Assembly: GCA_963995505.1 (NCBI GenBank)
Contig: OZ023184.1
Coordinates: 1,984,001-2,048,000, forward strand
Direction of reading: 5' to 3'
Length of the DNA: 64,000 nucleotides
From: Hypericum androsaemum
Taxonomy: Eukaryota; Streptophyta; Magnoliopsida; Malpighiales; Hypericaceae
Positions 12,167 through 24,951 of this stretch are shown here, piece after piece (within the stretch, counting starts at the first letter, position 1; every line of letters begins with the position of its first letter). Made by a program: the position numbers and the translations under genes. Below the pieces are notes generated by a model. The model was not told where the DNA came from, ran no database searches, and was given only the letters and a program-made list of their open reading frames with translations.

Positions 12167-13548
12167 TTATAGTGCGGAACCACTATTCTTTTTCCCAAGC
12201 AGCATATCTTTTGCTTCGTTAATTTTAGATGCAAGGTAATGGCTACCTCCGGCATCTGGATGATTTGCAACCATTACCTTCCGATGAGCGTCCTTGACTT
12301 TGTCTAGCGGAGTTCTTTCCCTGAACATAAACAAAAAAAAAGAAGAAGAAGAAATCGGTAAGAATATGTTGCAACATGAAGGCCAAATAGGTTATGCAAG
12401 CATGACGGAGACGGATGTTTTAACATTGCAGAAGAGCTTGCACGCTAACATTCTGTTCAAGAATTAACATTTTTTCACCTTTCAGGATGATCAAGAAACA
12501 TAACTAAAACACTTCATAACTAAGCAACCCATCAGATTGGCGAATGGAACTCGTCTTCTCCTTAGAATGCAGTTAATGAATACAGACCTTTATCATCATT
12601 AAGCTGCAAGTATGACACCCTACCCTCAGATTGTTTAGCTATTAGCTCTATAGTGTTCTGACTATGTGCTGATTTCATTCTAGCTCAAGTTAATTTGGAG
12701 CAAGTCAAATCAAATATGCAGTTAGCAAGTAGTAAAAACGTGGGAAAATGAGCCAAATTTGAAAGAAACAAAAACATTAGACAAGCTACAGTTGACTACG
12801 CCACGGTGGAGGTGGAGCTCTAAACCTTAGTGTTGATTCTAAATCACTTGTATAACAACAACTAGTAATGGTTCTAATCCGGGCACTTGTTTCCCCTGAT
12901 CCTAAGTAATATCATCGCCATTCCAGGAACAAGCTACCACGATAGAGCAACAGGTTACGGATTCACTTGAGATACACAACGGAGCAATGCAATGGTACCT
13001 TCAGTTAAGTCGTCATCCACGCACTAAACAACTAAATTGACCAACGGAATAGGAACCCCGAATCTCTAATTCTATTGTAAGTTCCCTGAAGTACCATTAC
13101 TCTTTATCTATCATAAAAGCTAATCTCCGCACAACTTTAACTTCCAGAGGTGGAAGCAAAAGCGTATTAGATTTACCTGACCCCAAGGATCAGAGCAGCT
13201 TCCCTCTTCGTCATGATTGGTTCAAAGCCACCATCGTAAAATCTCCGCATCCTAGCGGTAGGAGGCCTTGCCTTGAATGCCTGCCACGCCACGATGCCGC
13301 ATCTGCCCGCATAAGCAACAGCAGCCACCGCAACTCCGGCTATCAACGGTGCAGCCTGGTCCTACAACAGTCATCCGATCAGAAACCGTTTCCCCCAACA
13401 CCAAACATTCAGGGGCAGTCCGCCAAGGCACAAATATAACCCCAACTCTTAGATTATCCTATACTCTCATTCCCCTGGAAGAAATCTTAGCTTGGGAAGC
13501 TACAGTCTAAACCCTAACGCAACATCGAAAGAAGGTTTCTCTTACCAT
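12167..13548 (-). CDS. TIM14: TIM14/PAM18, J-protein of the mitochondrial import motor
   Basis: Three coding exons (13546-13548, 13177-13361, 12167-12320) give 113 residues, the usual length for plant TIM14. Exon 1 contributes only the ATG. The N-terminus ([20 protein letters not shown]) is the single membrane segment. The segment [20 protein letters not shown] leads into a J domain. The HPD tripeptide that stimulates Hsp70 ATPase lies in [20 protein letters not shown]. In the family the protein sits in the inner mitochondrial membrane and drives matrix Hsp70 at the TIM23 channel. The frame is unbroken and nothing looks damaged. Confidence 0.93.
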
Positions 13549-14599
13549 ATCGAGGAAGAACAACCGACAAGAATTCTAGGGCTCGCGCTTTTGGGGTTTC
13601 TCCTCGATGGCTTTTCCTGTGTTTTCAAAGAACTTCGCTGTTTTGCTTCCTTTAAAAAATAAATCCCCGAGCTCATCCCAGGAGGCGGCCCACTATACAT
13701 ATGTGCGGTGCGGGTACTTTCTGAAAGGTTATTTTGGGTGGGCCATCCAAACGAGAGCCAAAGTCTACCCTTAAATTTCAGTTGGAAGGGATCGAATCCT
13801 AATACTGTCAACATCCCGGGAGTTTTACGCCAACTCACCTAAATTTTTTTTGACAAAAAAAAGAGAAATATTTTATTGAGGTAGAATGGTGTTATTTTGG
13901 GTTGGGCCATCCAAATTAGATATTTTTGACCATGTATTAGTTAGAATAGATGTTCTTGTTCAACCTAACCCCCTTAAGTCCTTTGCATGTATCCATGTTT
14001 GCACACGACTCCTTGCTAGTCTAGGATTCTATGTGCATTTCCGGATCCATACGTGAACCGCAAAGAGAAACCGCGTCTGTCTCCAAACTGTCGAATACTA
14101 AATGCAACTGCTTAAAGATTTAGCGGAAAGAGATTCTTCACCATGATTTATTAAAATTAATTATTTTATAAAAATCAGAATATGAAAAATGTGGTGATTT
14201 AACTAGCGAACTTAATTTTGCATGGATGCTTAATAGAACCTGTATGTATTTTTAGGCCAAGACAGTTTCCCTTCCTTTTCCAGACACTTTTTTTCCTTTA
14301 CTTTTCCGATCTGCAAAATATTTCACATACCTATTTCACAAAGAAAGTCGAGCTCATCGACACCAATCTTCCCTTGGATTTTGCTTATTTTAGCTCAATA
14401 TGAGAAGACTTCTTGCCCTAAGTACAGATAAACGTTTTCTTCACAGATTGATACAATCTCAGATTGTTCATTGCTCACACCAAATGATATTTTCCATTGC
14501 CCGATCATGGACGAGGATTACAATGCAAGCAAGAAATCGCTGATACCGCAAGAGGCAACCACGTCGCTCTTCGCGCTTAAGCCTCGCAGAGTTTATGAA
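13549..14599. other. TIM14 promoter side and PIG-L 3' side
   Basis: No gene is supported. The string TTATTTTGGG(T)TGGGCCATCCAAA occurs twice, near 13729 and 13891, as a short direct repeat. The rest is AT-rich. Confidence 0.35.
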
Positions 14600-17500
14600 C
14601 TAGGTGACCCTTTTGAGAGTGTTTACATAAGTGTAACTGGAAAATGATACGAAAAGCTTGCGAAACCTGCAAAAAATTTCCATCGGTTTCACAAGTCAGG
14701 GAAGATGATGAATAAAATGGAACTGACTAAGTGACTTGCACAAGTCATACCATAAAAGGAAAGCATAATGAAAGCTAACAAGGTGATGAACTCTGACTGA
14801 AGCATACCACACCCACTGACTTGAATGCTCTGCCATTGCACGGAAGCTCTTGCGGGGATGCTCGTTTATAAGGCAATACGTCGGCCCATTATCAGATTTT
14901 GCAGATAAAAACTTAGACAACCAAATGTCAATTGGACCACTGTACTTCCGGAAAATGCTGGTGCTAACCTAAGAAAGATTTGGAGACAGGAGAAATTACA
15001 TCCACTGTGATCCATCCAAGCATATCCTTGCTTCATCAACTCATTCTGGTAGTTCTTTTCTTTTTAATAGAATTCTCATGGTTGATGACACTAGCACGAG
15101 TAACTAGACCAAAATGTCATAATTTCTATGGTATATCAACAAGATCTTTTTATCTAATGGAAGGCTTCAGGAGCCAGAAAGGACCATGAAATTAACCAAA
15201 AGAAAATATCATAAAGTAAGACACTTTGCAAGGGTGAAACGACGTGAGGGGAAAGGCACAAACTAGTTAGAAGATGCAACTACTCAAATGGCTTAAAATT
15301 GCATAGAACAAGAACCAGCATAGCTTAATGATATAAATACTTGGAGAGGTTGAAGAAAGAGAGCATACGAGTTCCCAAGCTTCAATGCCTCTTCCTGGGC
15401 TAACTAAGAGCTTGCTGATCATTAGACAGGTAAACCACGAATCAGAAAAGAAAAAACTGCAAGCAGCAAAGAGCTACAAAATATACTGACAATTCCAATC
15501 ATCTGTTGTGAAGCAGCGACTCATTTGACATTGTCAAAGGATTGAAGTACTGAAGTTTAATAAGGGGTAGAGTTATCTGCATATCAAGGTAAAACTACGG
15601 CTCCAGATTATCCATAATGAAAAAAAACCGGGAACCATCATTGTCCTAATAGAAAACAACAGAGAAGAGCAACTTCAAACACTATTCGAACAATAAATTG
15701 AAGCTCAGTCTGAAATACAAACATGTACTAGAACATGCATGCAACTATGATAATGGGGATTCTTTTCCCTCTATGATTGGAGGAATTTCTTTTCAGTATA
15801 GAATATGATGTATGCATTACAAAACAGAAACATCAGTGGAGTTCTCTCCATCATCTAAATTTTGGTAGACTGACATTTGAATTAAATGGCGAAAGTTAAG
15901 AATGTCTGTATTACCGTATTCCAAAATGCACATCACAATGGTTGCAGTGACCCGAAACACCATAATCGTCAAAACTAATAACCTAAAACACAATTGAAGT
16001 TTTGTGAAAGATAGGTACTTTCTTCAAGTGTTAAAGAACTGAAGTTCCAGTTCTATGCCAAGCATAGAATAAGAATCGTTTAAAAAGCATCAGTGAATAA
16101 CTCCAAAGATACAAGGGAACGGAAAAATCAGAAGATTCAAGACAGACTTTTACCATCTCAATGCTAGAACGAGATGCCTCATCTTCAATGATCTTTGCCA
16201 ATAAATCATGGTCCCAGGCTAGTCCAAACCCATCCTAGAATATTCATACTGGACAAATCAAGAGTCTCAAATTGACATTTTAGTGGAAAGATAAGCACAA
16301 GATTTGAACTTCTCAAGCATCAAGAGAGAAACAAACCTGCAAATCTGGATGGTCCAGAATCTTGACTTGATCAAGCGGAACCTACATTTAGAGGTATTAC
16401 ACACCATATGACCCTTACAATTAGAAATAGTAACCAGACAGGAGTTAACAATTTGCAAAAGTCGAATTACAGATAAGTTCCTCGATCAATAAAAAGTTAA
16501 AGATCCATTCTTTTGTATTTTTTTCTCGTGATCACCTTCAACATGGCACAAGCTCGGTAGAGCTCATCTCTTCTGACACTTCCCAAGCCATCAAAATTAC
16601 CTGGCAGAATAAGCAACATTCACGAAACAAACAATATCCACAAATAAAAACAAAGAACTATTGTCGCCTTTCCCTCGAGGAAGTAGACAAAAACAATGAA
16701 CAGACATCAGACATACAGAGCACATCAAAGTAACTTCCTAACTTAGCTTCTTTGCATAGATCTCTATATGAATTAGCATCAATAAGAATTCTGAATATCA
16801 GTATTTCTATCTCTGCCATCTAAAATTATTGAAGTTACAGATGACAGACAAAACCAAGAAACAAACCCCGCTAGCAAGTGATGAAGGTTGTGGCTTCGTC
16901 ATCTACCAAACCAATGCATACTATCGTCCGTGACAACACAGCCTCGTCATCGCTATTACTAGCCTAACAAACCGGTATAACAACAAACAGGCATCAAGAC
17001 ACAATCTTTATCTTAAACTTAGATACCGCATTCCCCAAACCAACAGAAAAGTAAACATTTTTGAGCTATTTAAAATGAGGTTAAAAGAACAGAACTGATG
17101 TATCACCCCAGGTGTTAAAGAGTTACCTATAGACAAGCAAAGAACGTGAAGGTTGTGCCCTCGCGAGACCAAGTAGTTTATCGTCGGAGTAAAAAACCTT
17201 CACTCAGAAATTAAAACACAAAAAACGTTAGCCTTAAGCGGGAAAAAGAGAGATTAAAAAGAATAAAATTAAGATAGATAAGGGAAGGCGGAGATCGGTA
17301 CATGGACTCGTCATCCGGGTGGGCGATGACCAGCAAGACGTTCTTCCTTTTATGAGCTCCTCCTCCTGAGTAAGAGACTACCATCATTCTCATTGCAATT
17401 TAAATGATCAATAATAAAAACAAGTGCAAGCTTGTTTCGCGGAAATGTAATTCAGTGCAATAATGGAATCGGAAAGTCAATTCTGTTAGATTTGGAAACG

Positions 17501-17973
17501 GAAACAAATGAAAAAATGCCCAGTTCAGGAAATTCATCGAACAGGTTGCGAGCAACCGAAGCTCGCCAATGTGCCCAATTTCACAAACCAAAAACACCCA
17601 TCAAAAGGTCAAAAATAGGAAGGGAAGGTGAAAGAAGACGTCTCCTCCAGCAAAACTAGAGCAACTGATAATATATATAAAGATATAAAAATAAAATTGT
17701 GGCTGCTGGGATTCGAGCCCAGGTCTCTACGGCCACAACGTAGACTTCTAACCACTAAACTACAGCCACATTGATGAGCAATCAATTGATGATACGAAAC
17801 CAAAAACAATGAAAAAGATCTATAAGAAATGGGAAGAGGAGGAGAAGAAGAAGAAGAAGAGCTAGCTAACCGTCGGTTAAGAAGGATGAGGCGGCGGCCG
17901 GGGAGAGGAGGACGTTGAGGAAGGAAGCTACCCAGGCTACGACCACCGAAATTACGATCAAGCCCCATCCCAT
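14600..17973 (-). CDS. PIGL: PIG-L, GlcNAc-PI de-N-acetylase
   Basis: Ten exons (17871-17973, 17302-17365, 17127-17197, 16536-16600, 16337-16381, 16154-16234, 15915-15982, 15369-15414, 14808-14968, 14600-14666) join in frame to 256 residues, the family's length. The enzyme removes acetyl from GlcNAc-phosphatidylinositol at the ER, step two of GPI anchor synthesis. Residues about 4-30 form one membrane segment. The metal-binding AHPDDE motif is at 49-54 and the second metal site GHCNHCDVH at 154-162. The C-terminus VSFSSYTYVNTL is typical of the plant enzyme. The exon 8 acceptor was chosen among several AGs because it alone keeps the frame. Intron 1 carries a tRNA-His gene. Confidence 0.9.
17698..17769 (-). 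tRNA. tRNA-His (GTG)
   Basis: The minus strand folds as a 72-base tRNA. The acceptor stem GTGGCTG pairs perfectly with CAGCCAC, the D arm is AGTTTAGTGGTTAGA, the anticodon arm is CTACGTTGTGGCCGTAG with anticodon GTG, the T arm is CTGGGCTCGAATCCCAG, and A is the discriminator base. No intron and no mismatch breaks the stems. The internal A and B boxes are intact. The gene lies inside intron 1 of PIG-L on the same strand. Confidence 0.95.
17832..17861. repeat. GAA microsatellite
   Basis: A purine run of GAA/GGA triplets lies just inside PIG-L intron 1 next to the exon 1 donor, giving a CTT tract on the transcribed strand. Confidence 0.7.
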
Positions 17974-18928
17974 TTGTAACGCAAATTACCCAAATACCCC
18001 TCTTCCTCGGCGACAAACGGTGCGGATTCCGGAGCGCCGGTGGTGGAACAAGCGGATGGATAGAATCAAAAGGGAGTTGAGTCGTTGGTATTGTCGTCCC
18101 TAAATCTGGTTGTCGTTCGGTCGTTTGGTGTTACAATTTAGTGTTAGGGATAATTGTTGTGATATTAGAGACTACATAGTTAATTTAAAGCAATTTTTAA
18201 CCAGTTGATAATAGAGCTCCGGGAGTTTTTTAATCAATTTTTGAACACCAGGGTGAAAGACGAATATGCCAAACACCAAAAATCTGGTAATAACTTTTCC
18301 TAATTTAAAGCAAATTTTAACCGGTTGATATTAGAGCCGTGTGTAACATATCAAATATATCTTTTTTTTTTACCACTCTATATCTGAATATCATTGTGCC
18401 CCATTAATCCAGATTCGAGTCGATCAAATGGAACAAGCCGTTTGCTTCCTGGTTATGCTTTTGGTTTCCGCGAGAGGATAACAAGTGAGAGAACTTCATC
18501 AAAAAAACAAAAGTAGCAGAGATGAAGACTAGTGCATATTGTGTTCCAAGTCTACCATAAACTCTCTGCTCGCCAACCAACACCCATATTGAACCAGCCA
18601 TGATTTCCAAATTGGTTACAGAATGCATCATGACAGCACTTGGAATAAGGCAATTCGGAGATTCTCGTCCGATCGGATAGCGAAAAACATCTATCAGATT
18701 TATTGTCACCCTATCCAAAGGCTCATGGTTGGTGTCTGCAGATTCAATCCAGCAGAAAAAGGAAACGAAACAAACAGAGATTCACGCGAGACGCTGTGTT
18801 CGTCTACAAATCGGTAAACAAAAGCTAATGCATCATCATCATAAGGACATACCCCATCTCAGATGTCTTGTGAAGGACATTCCTACCTCCATTTACCATT
18901 CACAAGCATTTGACTCGTTGTGCTCATG
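17974..18928. other. Spacer with dispersed tandem repeat
   Basis: Two copies of a repeat start at 18182 and 18302 (shared core TAATTTAAAGCAA, then TTAACC and GTTGATA), a spacing of 120 bases. Between them lies a copy of the repeat seen at 540-650. The remainder to 18928 lies downstream of rpl2 and may include its 3' UTR. An open minus frame at 18404-18718 shows no recognisable domain, and I do not support it as a gene. Confidence 0.5.
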
Positions 18929-20211
18929 CTACTCTTGAAGGCCGTGCCATGAAACTGCGGCTTTGCGCTTCATCCGATCGGCCCAATATTTGCCATCCAA
19001 GTTCCACTTCCTGACTTCAAAGTGGGAATTTTTGCCCCCAGCTTCATCTCTTAGTTTGGTAGCAGAATATGAGGGCTTTGCACCAGCCACTGCAATCCTT
19101 GGCAAACTAAACGAGGGGGAGGGGGAGGACAAGGAAGAACGGTTTCCCTTTGCCTTTGGCACAAAGGAAGACAAGAAGATGTCTCTTGCACAAGTGATCT
19201 GGCTAGCATTACCCTTGGTGAAAACGAGGTTCTTTGAAGCGGAAGGACTGGCTTCTGAAAGCCCGACCATTAGACGCGCTGCTGATGGTTTAGGCGAGAA
19301 GCAAGTTACGGTTCTTTCATCTGCTTTATTGCACAGCGAAGAGAGGGGGAATATGCCAGTTGTGGTGGTTGCTGCAGGATCCACATACATATGTGGACGA
19401 GCAGGCTTTTCATCTGTGTAGCATGCCCTTTTGTCACGTGAAGGCACCTCGTCAACCCACCTCACTAAAGCGAGCCGAGCAGAACGGTTAGGATCATAAT
19501 CTATTCTCTGTATAACTCCTACAGAAGGGGTGTTCCTTTTCAGATCAACTATACGGTGCAGTCGCTTTGCTCCGCCCCCTCGGTGAAATGAGGTAATCCG
19601 CCCAGAAGAGTTTCTTCCAGCAGTCTTTCCTGCACCCATAGTCAATCTTTTTGGAGCCCTGTGCACTTCCTTAACCTTCTCAGCAGTTCGCCTGCACCCA
19701 GTAACAGAAAAATCCACCTCAGTCACAGATACATATACAGCTTATCTGCACGGGAACACACACACAGAGCATTATTATCCACACTAATTCCCATTGCACA
19801 CAAGTCTCACCGACGACTAATCTCAAGAACACGAAGTCCCCGAACCTCAGACATCCGTACTAGATTTCCAATCCCGATCGACATAGCCATAGGTACACAA
19901 AATCAAACGGAATCAAGACCAGACCTAAACAGGCTATCAAATTCTAAACACAATGAAGCATGTTACTCAAAACCCGAAGAGGACACGGTAACCCGAAAAC
20001 TGCGCACTCTACCCACCACCAGGGGAATCATCAATTCATACCCAACCGTCGCGGTAGAACCATTAAACCCAGATGAAATGAAACCAAACGAAGCCCAACG
20101 GAGACAGTAAAAGAGAAAAGAAACAGAGTACCCAGATTTACTCTTCGTCGCCATAGTTCGAATTCCTCCTCCCCGAAGCTTGGAAGCCATCTCCACCGTG
20201 CTCTTCATCAT
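18929..20211 (-). CDS. rpl2: Mitochondrial ribosomal protein L2, N-terminal half (nuclear 5'-rpl2)
   Basis: Two exons (20132-20211, 18929-19691) give 280 residues. After a short leader (MMKSTVEMASKLRGGGIRTM) the protein shows the uL2 start GKTAGRNSSGRITSFHRGGG, then DLKRNTPSVGVIQRIDYDPN and LALVRW. The rest matches the long plant-specific middle part of mitochondrially encoded rpl2 (PRIAVAGAKPSY, KAAVSW). It then stops, without the C-terminal uL2 domain. That is the 5' fragment known from plants in which mitochondrial rpl2 split and its pieces moved to the nucleus. The first exon supplies the new N-terminus and presumably import, though it is not a strong amphipathic presequence. The 3' half should be a separate gene elsewhere. 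Confidence 0.87.
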
Positions 20212-21695
20212 ACTTCGCGCCTAAAACAAGAGAAGCGGATTAGCAAAAACGAAGTGGAAAATAAGTGAGAGATCGAAAGAGAGGCTTAGGGACCCACCAT
20301 TGTTGGGTCGATATTTCAGAGAGAGAGAGAGAGAGAGGCCGTCGATCTCTTCTTTCCTACGGAAGGAAACGATGGAACAAGAACGCCGGTGGTGGCGCGA
20401 TGGGGGGCGGGCGGTTGCTAACCCTCTTTTTCGCCTTGGTGGCTGGGTACAATACAATGCAAGGAGACTTGGGTGGACACCAATGGGCCTGGGCCCATCT
20501 ATAGAGTTTGAGGTCCAATACCAAGGCCCCGTGCTAAATCTCTATAAAATTGATGCTCCATAAATTTGGCGTTTTAATCGATTGCCAAAATACAGGGACC
20601 AGTACCGAATATACTAAATAAAAATTAATTAATTGTGAAGACGATTTTTGACTTTGTGGTGTTGCCTTGGAAATAAGTGATCTTTTGTTTCTAAAAACAA
20701 TAATATAGTAATGGCTATTTCTTAAAAAAAAAACGTAATAATGGCCAATGGGGGGACAGAGTAACGAGGGAAACATAAAAAAATATTTTATTTATATTTA
20801 ACCATGGAACCTGGAGGAGATTAATAACGGAGGGTGAGACTGAAATATATTTTTAATATATAAAATTATTGGCATGACCAGCTAGTTCAGACCGCAACCA
20901 GAGAGAGGAGAGTGTGTCAGTCTCTGAGTTGTTAAAAAAAAATTGCAAAAACTCACAAATTTAGATCGTTTAATTAATCGAAATTAATAAAAATTATAAT
21001 CCCAAAGTTATTAATTTATTGAAGTTTTAACTTAGCATCCATAGAGAGTAATTGACGAGTTATTTATAGTTCGGTAGGATATAGAATGCCTCGACTCTTG
21101 AGACAACATTTAGACGGAGACATTTTTTCCAGAATCTTTTTTCTTACGGTTTGAAAATTGTTGATCACAGTTACAATTACAAATTCTGAGCTCCCGATTA
21201 TGGTCACGGTTAGACACATTCTTAGAACCTACAATTCTATAGCGAATTGTGTAGTAGACAATGTAAATTAAAGTTTGTTCCTTTTGGTTGGACCGTAATC
21301 TATTTGCATGAACCTGGTCTGGTGTATCTTTTTGGACTTTTCGATTTAATATAAATAATGAAATGCTTTGTTTTCTCAACAACAAAAAAATTTATGGTCA
21401 CGGACGTAAATAATGGACCCAATTGACCACGAGGCACAGGGACTAAACTGGGAAACCAATTACATCACATTGCAAATGTCAAGATCACAAATAATGGAGA
21501 TGGTAATCAACAAATAAATATATTTTTTTTGAGAAAAATAAATACAAACAAATAACATATGAAACAACAATATATCACTCGTTCCCTGAGAAAGAAACAA
21601 ATCCTTTCACCTTCAATCCACCAAGTATTCTAACCAGTGACAGAGAAATATTTATGACCAAATGATCTCTCTTACGTCCATCCGTTTTCTTTGTT
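20212..21695. other. rpl2 upstream region and spacer
   Basis: A (GA)9 tract at 20319-20337 is a CT run on the rpl2 strand about 110 bases before its ATG, a common plant 5' leader or promoter feature. From 20570 onward the DNA is AT-rich, with no supported gene before the IQD 3' end. Confidence 0.45.
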
Positions 21696-23852
21696 TCAGT
21701 GTAATGCCTCTCTTGGACCTTGGTGTGTATTGGAGTAATTTACTTGAGCACCGTCTCCGTTGGAGATGCTGTTCTCTGCACCCCAGTTGGTTTCGAGCTT
21801 GACCAACTCGGACCGCGGCTTGAGTCTCGCGGCAGGCGAGGGCGGGTAGGAAAGTCTCTTCTTTGCAGGTCCTGAGGACCCTTTCTCCTTCTCTTGTGTT
21901 CCGTTCTTCTCGCCCGACGAAGGGCTTTGGAACCTGGACTTGGCCTTGGCAGACTGCGTCGGTACCATGTAACTCAGTAACGATGGAGAGCTTCCGAGGC
22001 TTTCGTCGTCTTGTACAGAGGATCCTGCAATACTGTGTCTTCTAGGCTTATCTGACTGCATGCTGACCATGCTTTTCGAGTCATCATCCGCAGCAGCAAT
22101 GCTGGTCCTGGGGCTTGCAGACTTCAGCTTTCTAGCTACAGAGGCTGCTTGCCTTGGCGTTGAAGGAGAATGCACATTCGTAGTTTGGTTAGGTTTTTCA
22201 CTGTCTGCTGGTGAGAGTTTATCGGAATTGATCTGGTAACGTGCAAAGGACTTGGTGATCTCTGCTTTCGAAATGCCACGACCAGCACTTTTTACCGAGG
22301 ATTGATCGTTTGATTCTCTGTCTGCCATGTTCTTGCTTTCCCACGGGTGAGCTGCCATCCATCTCTCGAGCCAGCTCCAACCCCAAGTGGGATTGTTTGG
22401 ATTCATAAACATTGGATTGGCAGATTTGGATGAGTTCTTCCATGTTTTCTGTAAAGAAAGAAACACGAGATATGTTGGAAATGGAGTTATTTTGAACCCA
22501 ACTTATACTGATCCAAGATATAAGGTATATGCACTCCTAAGATGAAGAATTGGAGAAGCTGTTACCTGATGTGAGAATGAATAAGCTAGTGCTCTTTCCC
22601 TTCTCATAGCCGCCTCGTACTTGCCGAGTAGGCCAGCTTCAACCTGTTCCTTTGACTGATGGCTATCATCCCATTCCTCACCCAGCTGTTGCAACATTCA
22701 TTTGCCCAATGGAAAAAATAACTTGTAAGAGCTACTTGTAAATGATTAGAAAGGATTAGCCTGATAGGAAAAAAAAAAAAAGAGGACGGGACATGCCCGC
22801 AAACTCTCGAGCTCCTTGGCATGTTTCTGGAGGAGTTGTCTTTGGAGAGCCTGTTTTTCTTCAGACATTCTGATCCTTCTCGAGGTTATCTGAGACTGCA
22901 CACGTGATAGGGTCTGCATGCACCGTAGGGTATGTGTGGCTTGTCGTTTCACAGTGTTCCCCTCCATGAGTAATTTGAGCCTAACCAACCCTCTTAAGGC
23001 CCTCAGTGCCCTTCTAGCCTAAATAGGGGAACAAGAAAAGCCAATATCACATTGCAGGGAGCTACTTTGTAATTGCCAGCAAAGAACATGAACTCTAGCA
23101 ATTCGATCAATCATATGACAAGCTCATACTTTCCGCAGCATACGCAAGTAACTAGTAGTACGTAGTATCGAAAAAATTGCTCTGGAATATTGATGTAACA
23201 CTGACATAATCTAGTATTGATGAACAAACAAATGAGCTAAATTTGATGACAATGCCAGCACTTGAGACCACTTGTAAGGAGTTCATCCAAGTGGGGCAAT
23301 GACACAAGAACAGATACTCCATAAATATTGCACGTACCTGATGTCCTCGAAATGCAGTTTGAATTTTGATAGCTCCTACTTCTTCCCTCGACATTCCAGC
23401 ATACTTGCTAACCGTGGCAACTCTAACAACTTCATGAGTTTCAACCTCGTAGGTCTCAACCGGGACAAAAGAAGGCTCGTCCGAGACAGCAGCAGAAGCA
23501 GGTACAGCGTCATCTTGCGCAGTTTCATTCAGGTTCTCAATCAGGTTCACTTCTTCTGGCTGAGGAGGTGGTGATGGTGGACAAGGAGGAGGACGAAGCG
23601 GAGGGGAATATGTCACAGCACTCTCTACCTCCGCAGAGGCACTATCCGCCTGTCTTTGCTTCCCGCCGAACCATTTCTTCTTCTGTTTACTCCCCAAAAA
23701 TGGTTTCAAAAGTGTAAACAGCAAAAACACTTACCACAAGACAATAAAAAACACGTAAAGCTCGAATCTTCGGTTACCTGGTCTTTCTTCTCTTTGGACT
23801 CAGGGGTGAGAGCTTTCTTCACACTGGACAGCCACTTCCCTTTCCTCCCCAT
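21696..23852 (-). CDS. IQD: IQ67-domain calmodulin-binding protein
   Basis: Five exons (23778-23852, 23338-23682, 22797-23018, 22566-22685, 21696-22448), all ending between codons, give 504 residues. The basic start MGRKGKWLSSVKKALTP is the IQD family signature. The IQ67 region follows from about residue 126: AIKIQTAFRGHQ ends exon 2 and ARRALRALRGLVRLK begins exon 3. An exon break inside the IQ67 domain is a family hallmark. The C-terminus is serine- and lysine-rich with the SLLSYMVPT motif of DUF4005. IQD proteins scaffold calmodulin at microtubules, plasma membrane and nucleus. Intron 3 appears to use a GC donor. A splice donor at 24375-24376 suggests an intron in the 5' UTR. Confidence 0.92.
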
Positions 23853-24942
23853 CTTCTTATATCATACACCTATTCAATCCTCCCAAGGGACAAGCACAAA
23901 CTTTCAATCCCAGAAAAGAAATAGCCTACCAAACAGTTTATAAAAACCAAGAGAATGCCAAGCACCCAATTACAGAAAACGTGGAAACCACGAAGGTTGA
24001 CTTGTAAATCATGAAATGGTTGACCAGGCTCAATTTTCCTTGTAATCTCCAAATCTAGGGCCAGGCCAGCAAATCTCAGTGACCCTTATTCAATTCCTAT
24101 CTCCTTAAGCAAATGCAAGCAACAAAATGCAATCTTTACCTCATTTCCTATGTATCATCCTAAGGCACAAATTGTGACAAGACAGAGACTTTTCAAGCCC
24201 CACCGACACACACTCAAGAAGTCTAACTTGTACACATTATGGAATGGAACAATTTTGTAAAGATTTAAGAGCTTCCAACCCACAAAAGCAGGTCAGATTT
24301 CCGACAGAGAAAGCAAGAGAGAAATATAGTAAAAAGCTGCAATCTTTGTATTGGAGAGAGGTCAGGTCTAAGTTACCTGCAAGTGAGACCCAAGTGTGTT
24401 AGATCTCAAAGAGACTTTCTTTGCCTCAGATAGATATCAAATGGGCTTCCTTTTAAGAACAAATCAGGAAGACCAAAAGCAAATTTGGAAGAAGAGAAGG
24501 ATAAAAGTTATAACAGCTTTTTTCTCCTGTAAAAACTTCAATCCTCTTAAAAAACATGTACTTCAAGAGAGGGAGAGAGATAAGAGGGGTGAGTGACCAA
24601 GTGTGGGCCCACTTGGAGTTTTATTATTAGAAAAGTGGGTCCCACTACTTCATCGTTTTTGTATCTGTCAGCTCAGACCCGCCAGTAAATAATGAGTAAG
24701 CAAGGAGTTGGCTGCTTCTTTTTTTTTGGAGGAAAGAGTTGGCTTGTTCTTGGGTGCAACGGATCTTCTTCTTCAGAGCCGAGCTGGGGGACTACGAGGT
24801 CATTTCCTTCCACTTGCCAGATTTTGTAGGCAACAAAACAGGTTAGCTTTTGCAAAGGAAATTTGGTCTAGCGGTATAGGTATAATATTATTTGACGAAA
24901 GCCTAAATTCTGACATGGTATAATTCTTTGTGCAAATTTTCA
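23853..24942. other. IQD promoter and 5' UTR region
   Basis: On the minus strand, TTGCAG then GTAACTTAG at about 24370-24380 looks like a 5' UTR exon end, with an acceptor candidate close to the IQD start codon. A (GA) purine tract lies at 24566-24582. No other gene is supported. Confidence 0.45.
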
Positions 24943-24951
24943 TTTAAAAAA

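Noticed and set aside
18404..18718. 104-codon minus frame downstream of rpl2
   Set aside because: It has no family resemblance and lies where the rpl2 3' UTR or spacer is expected.
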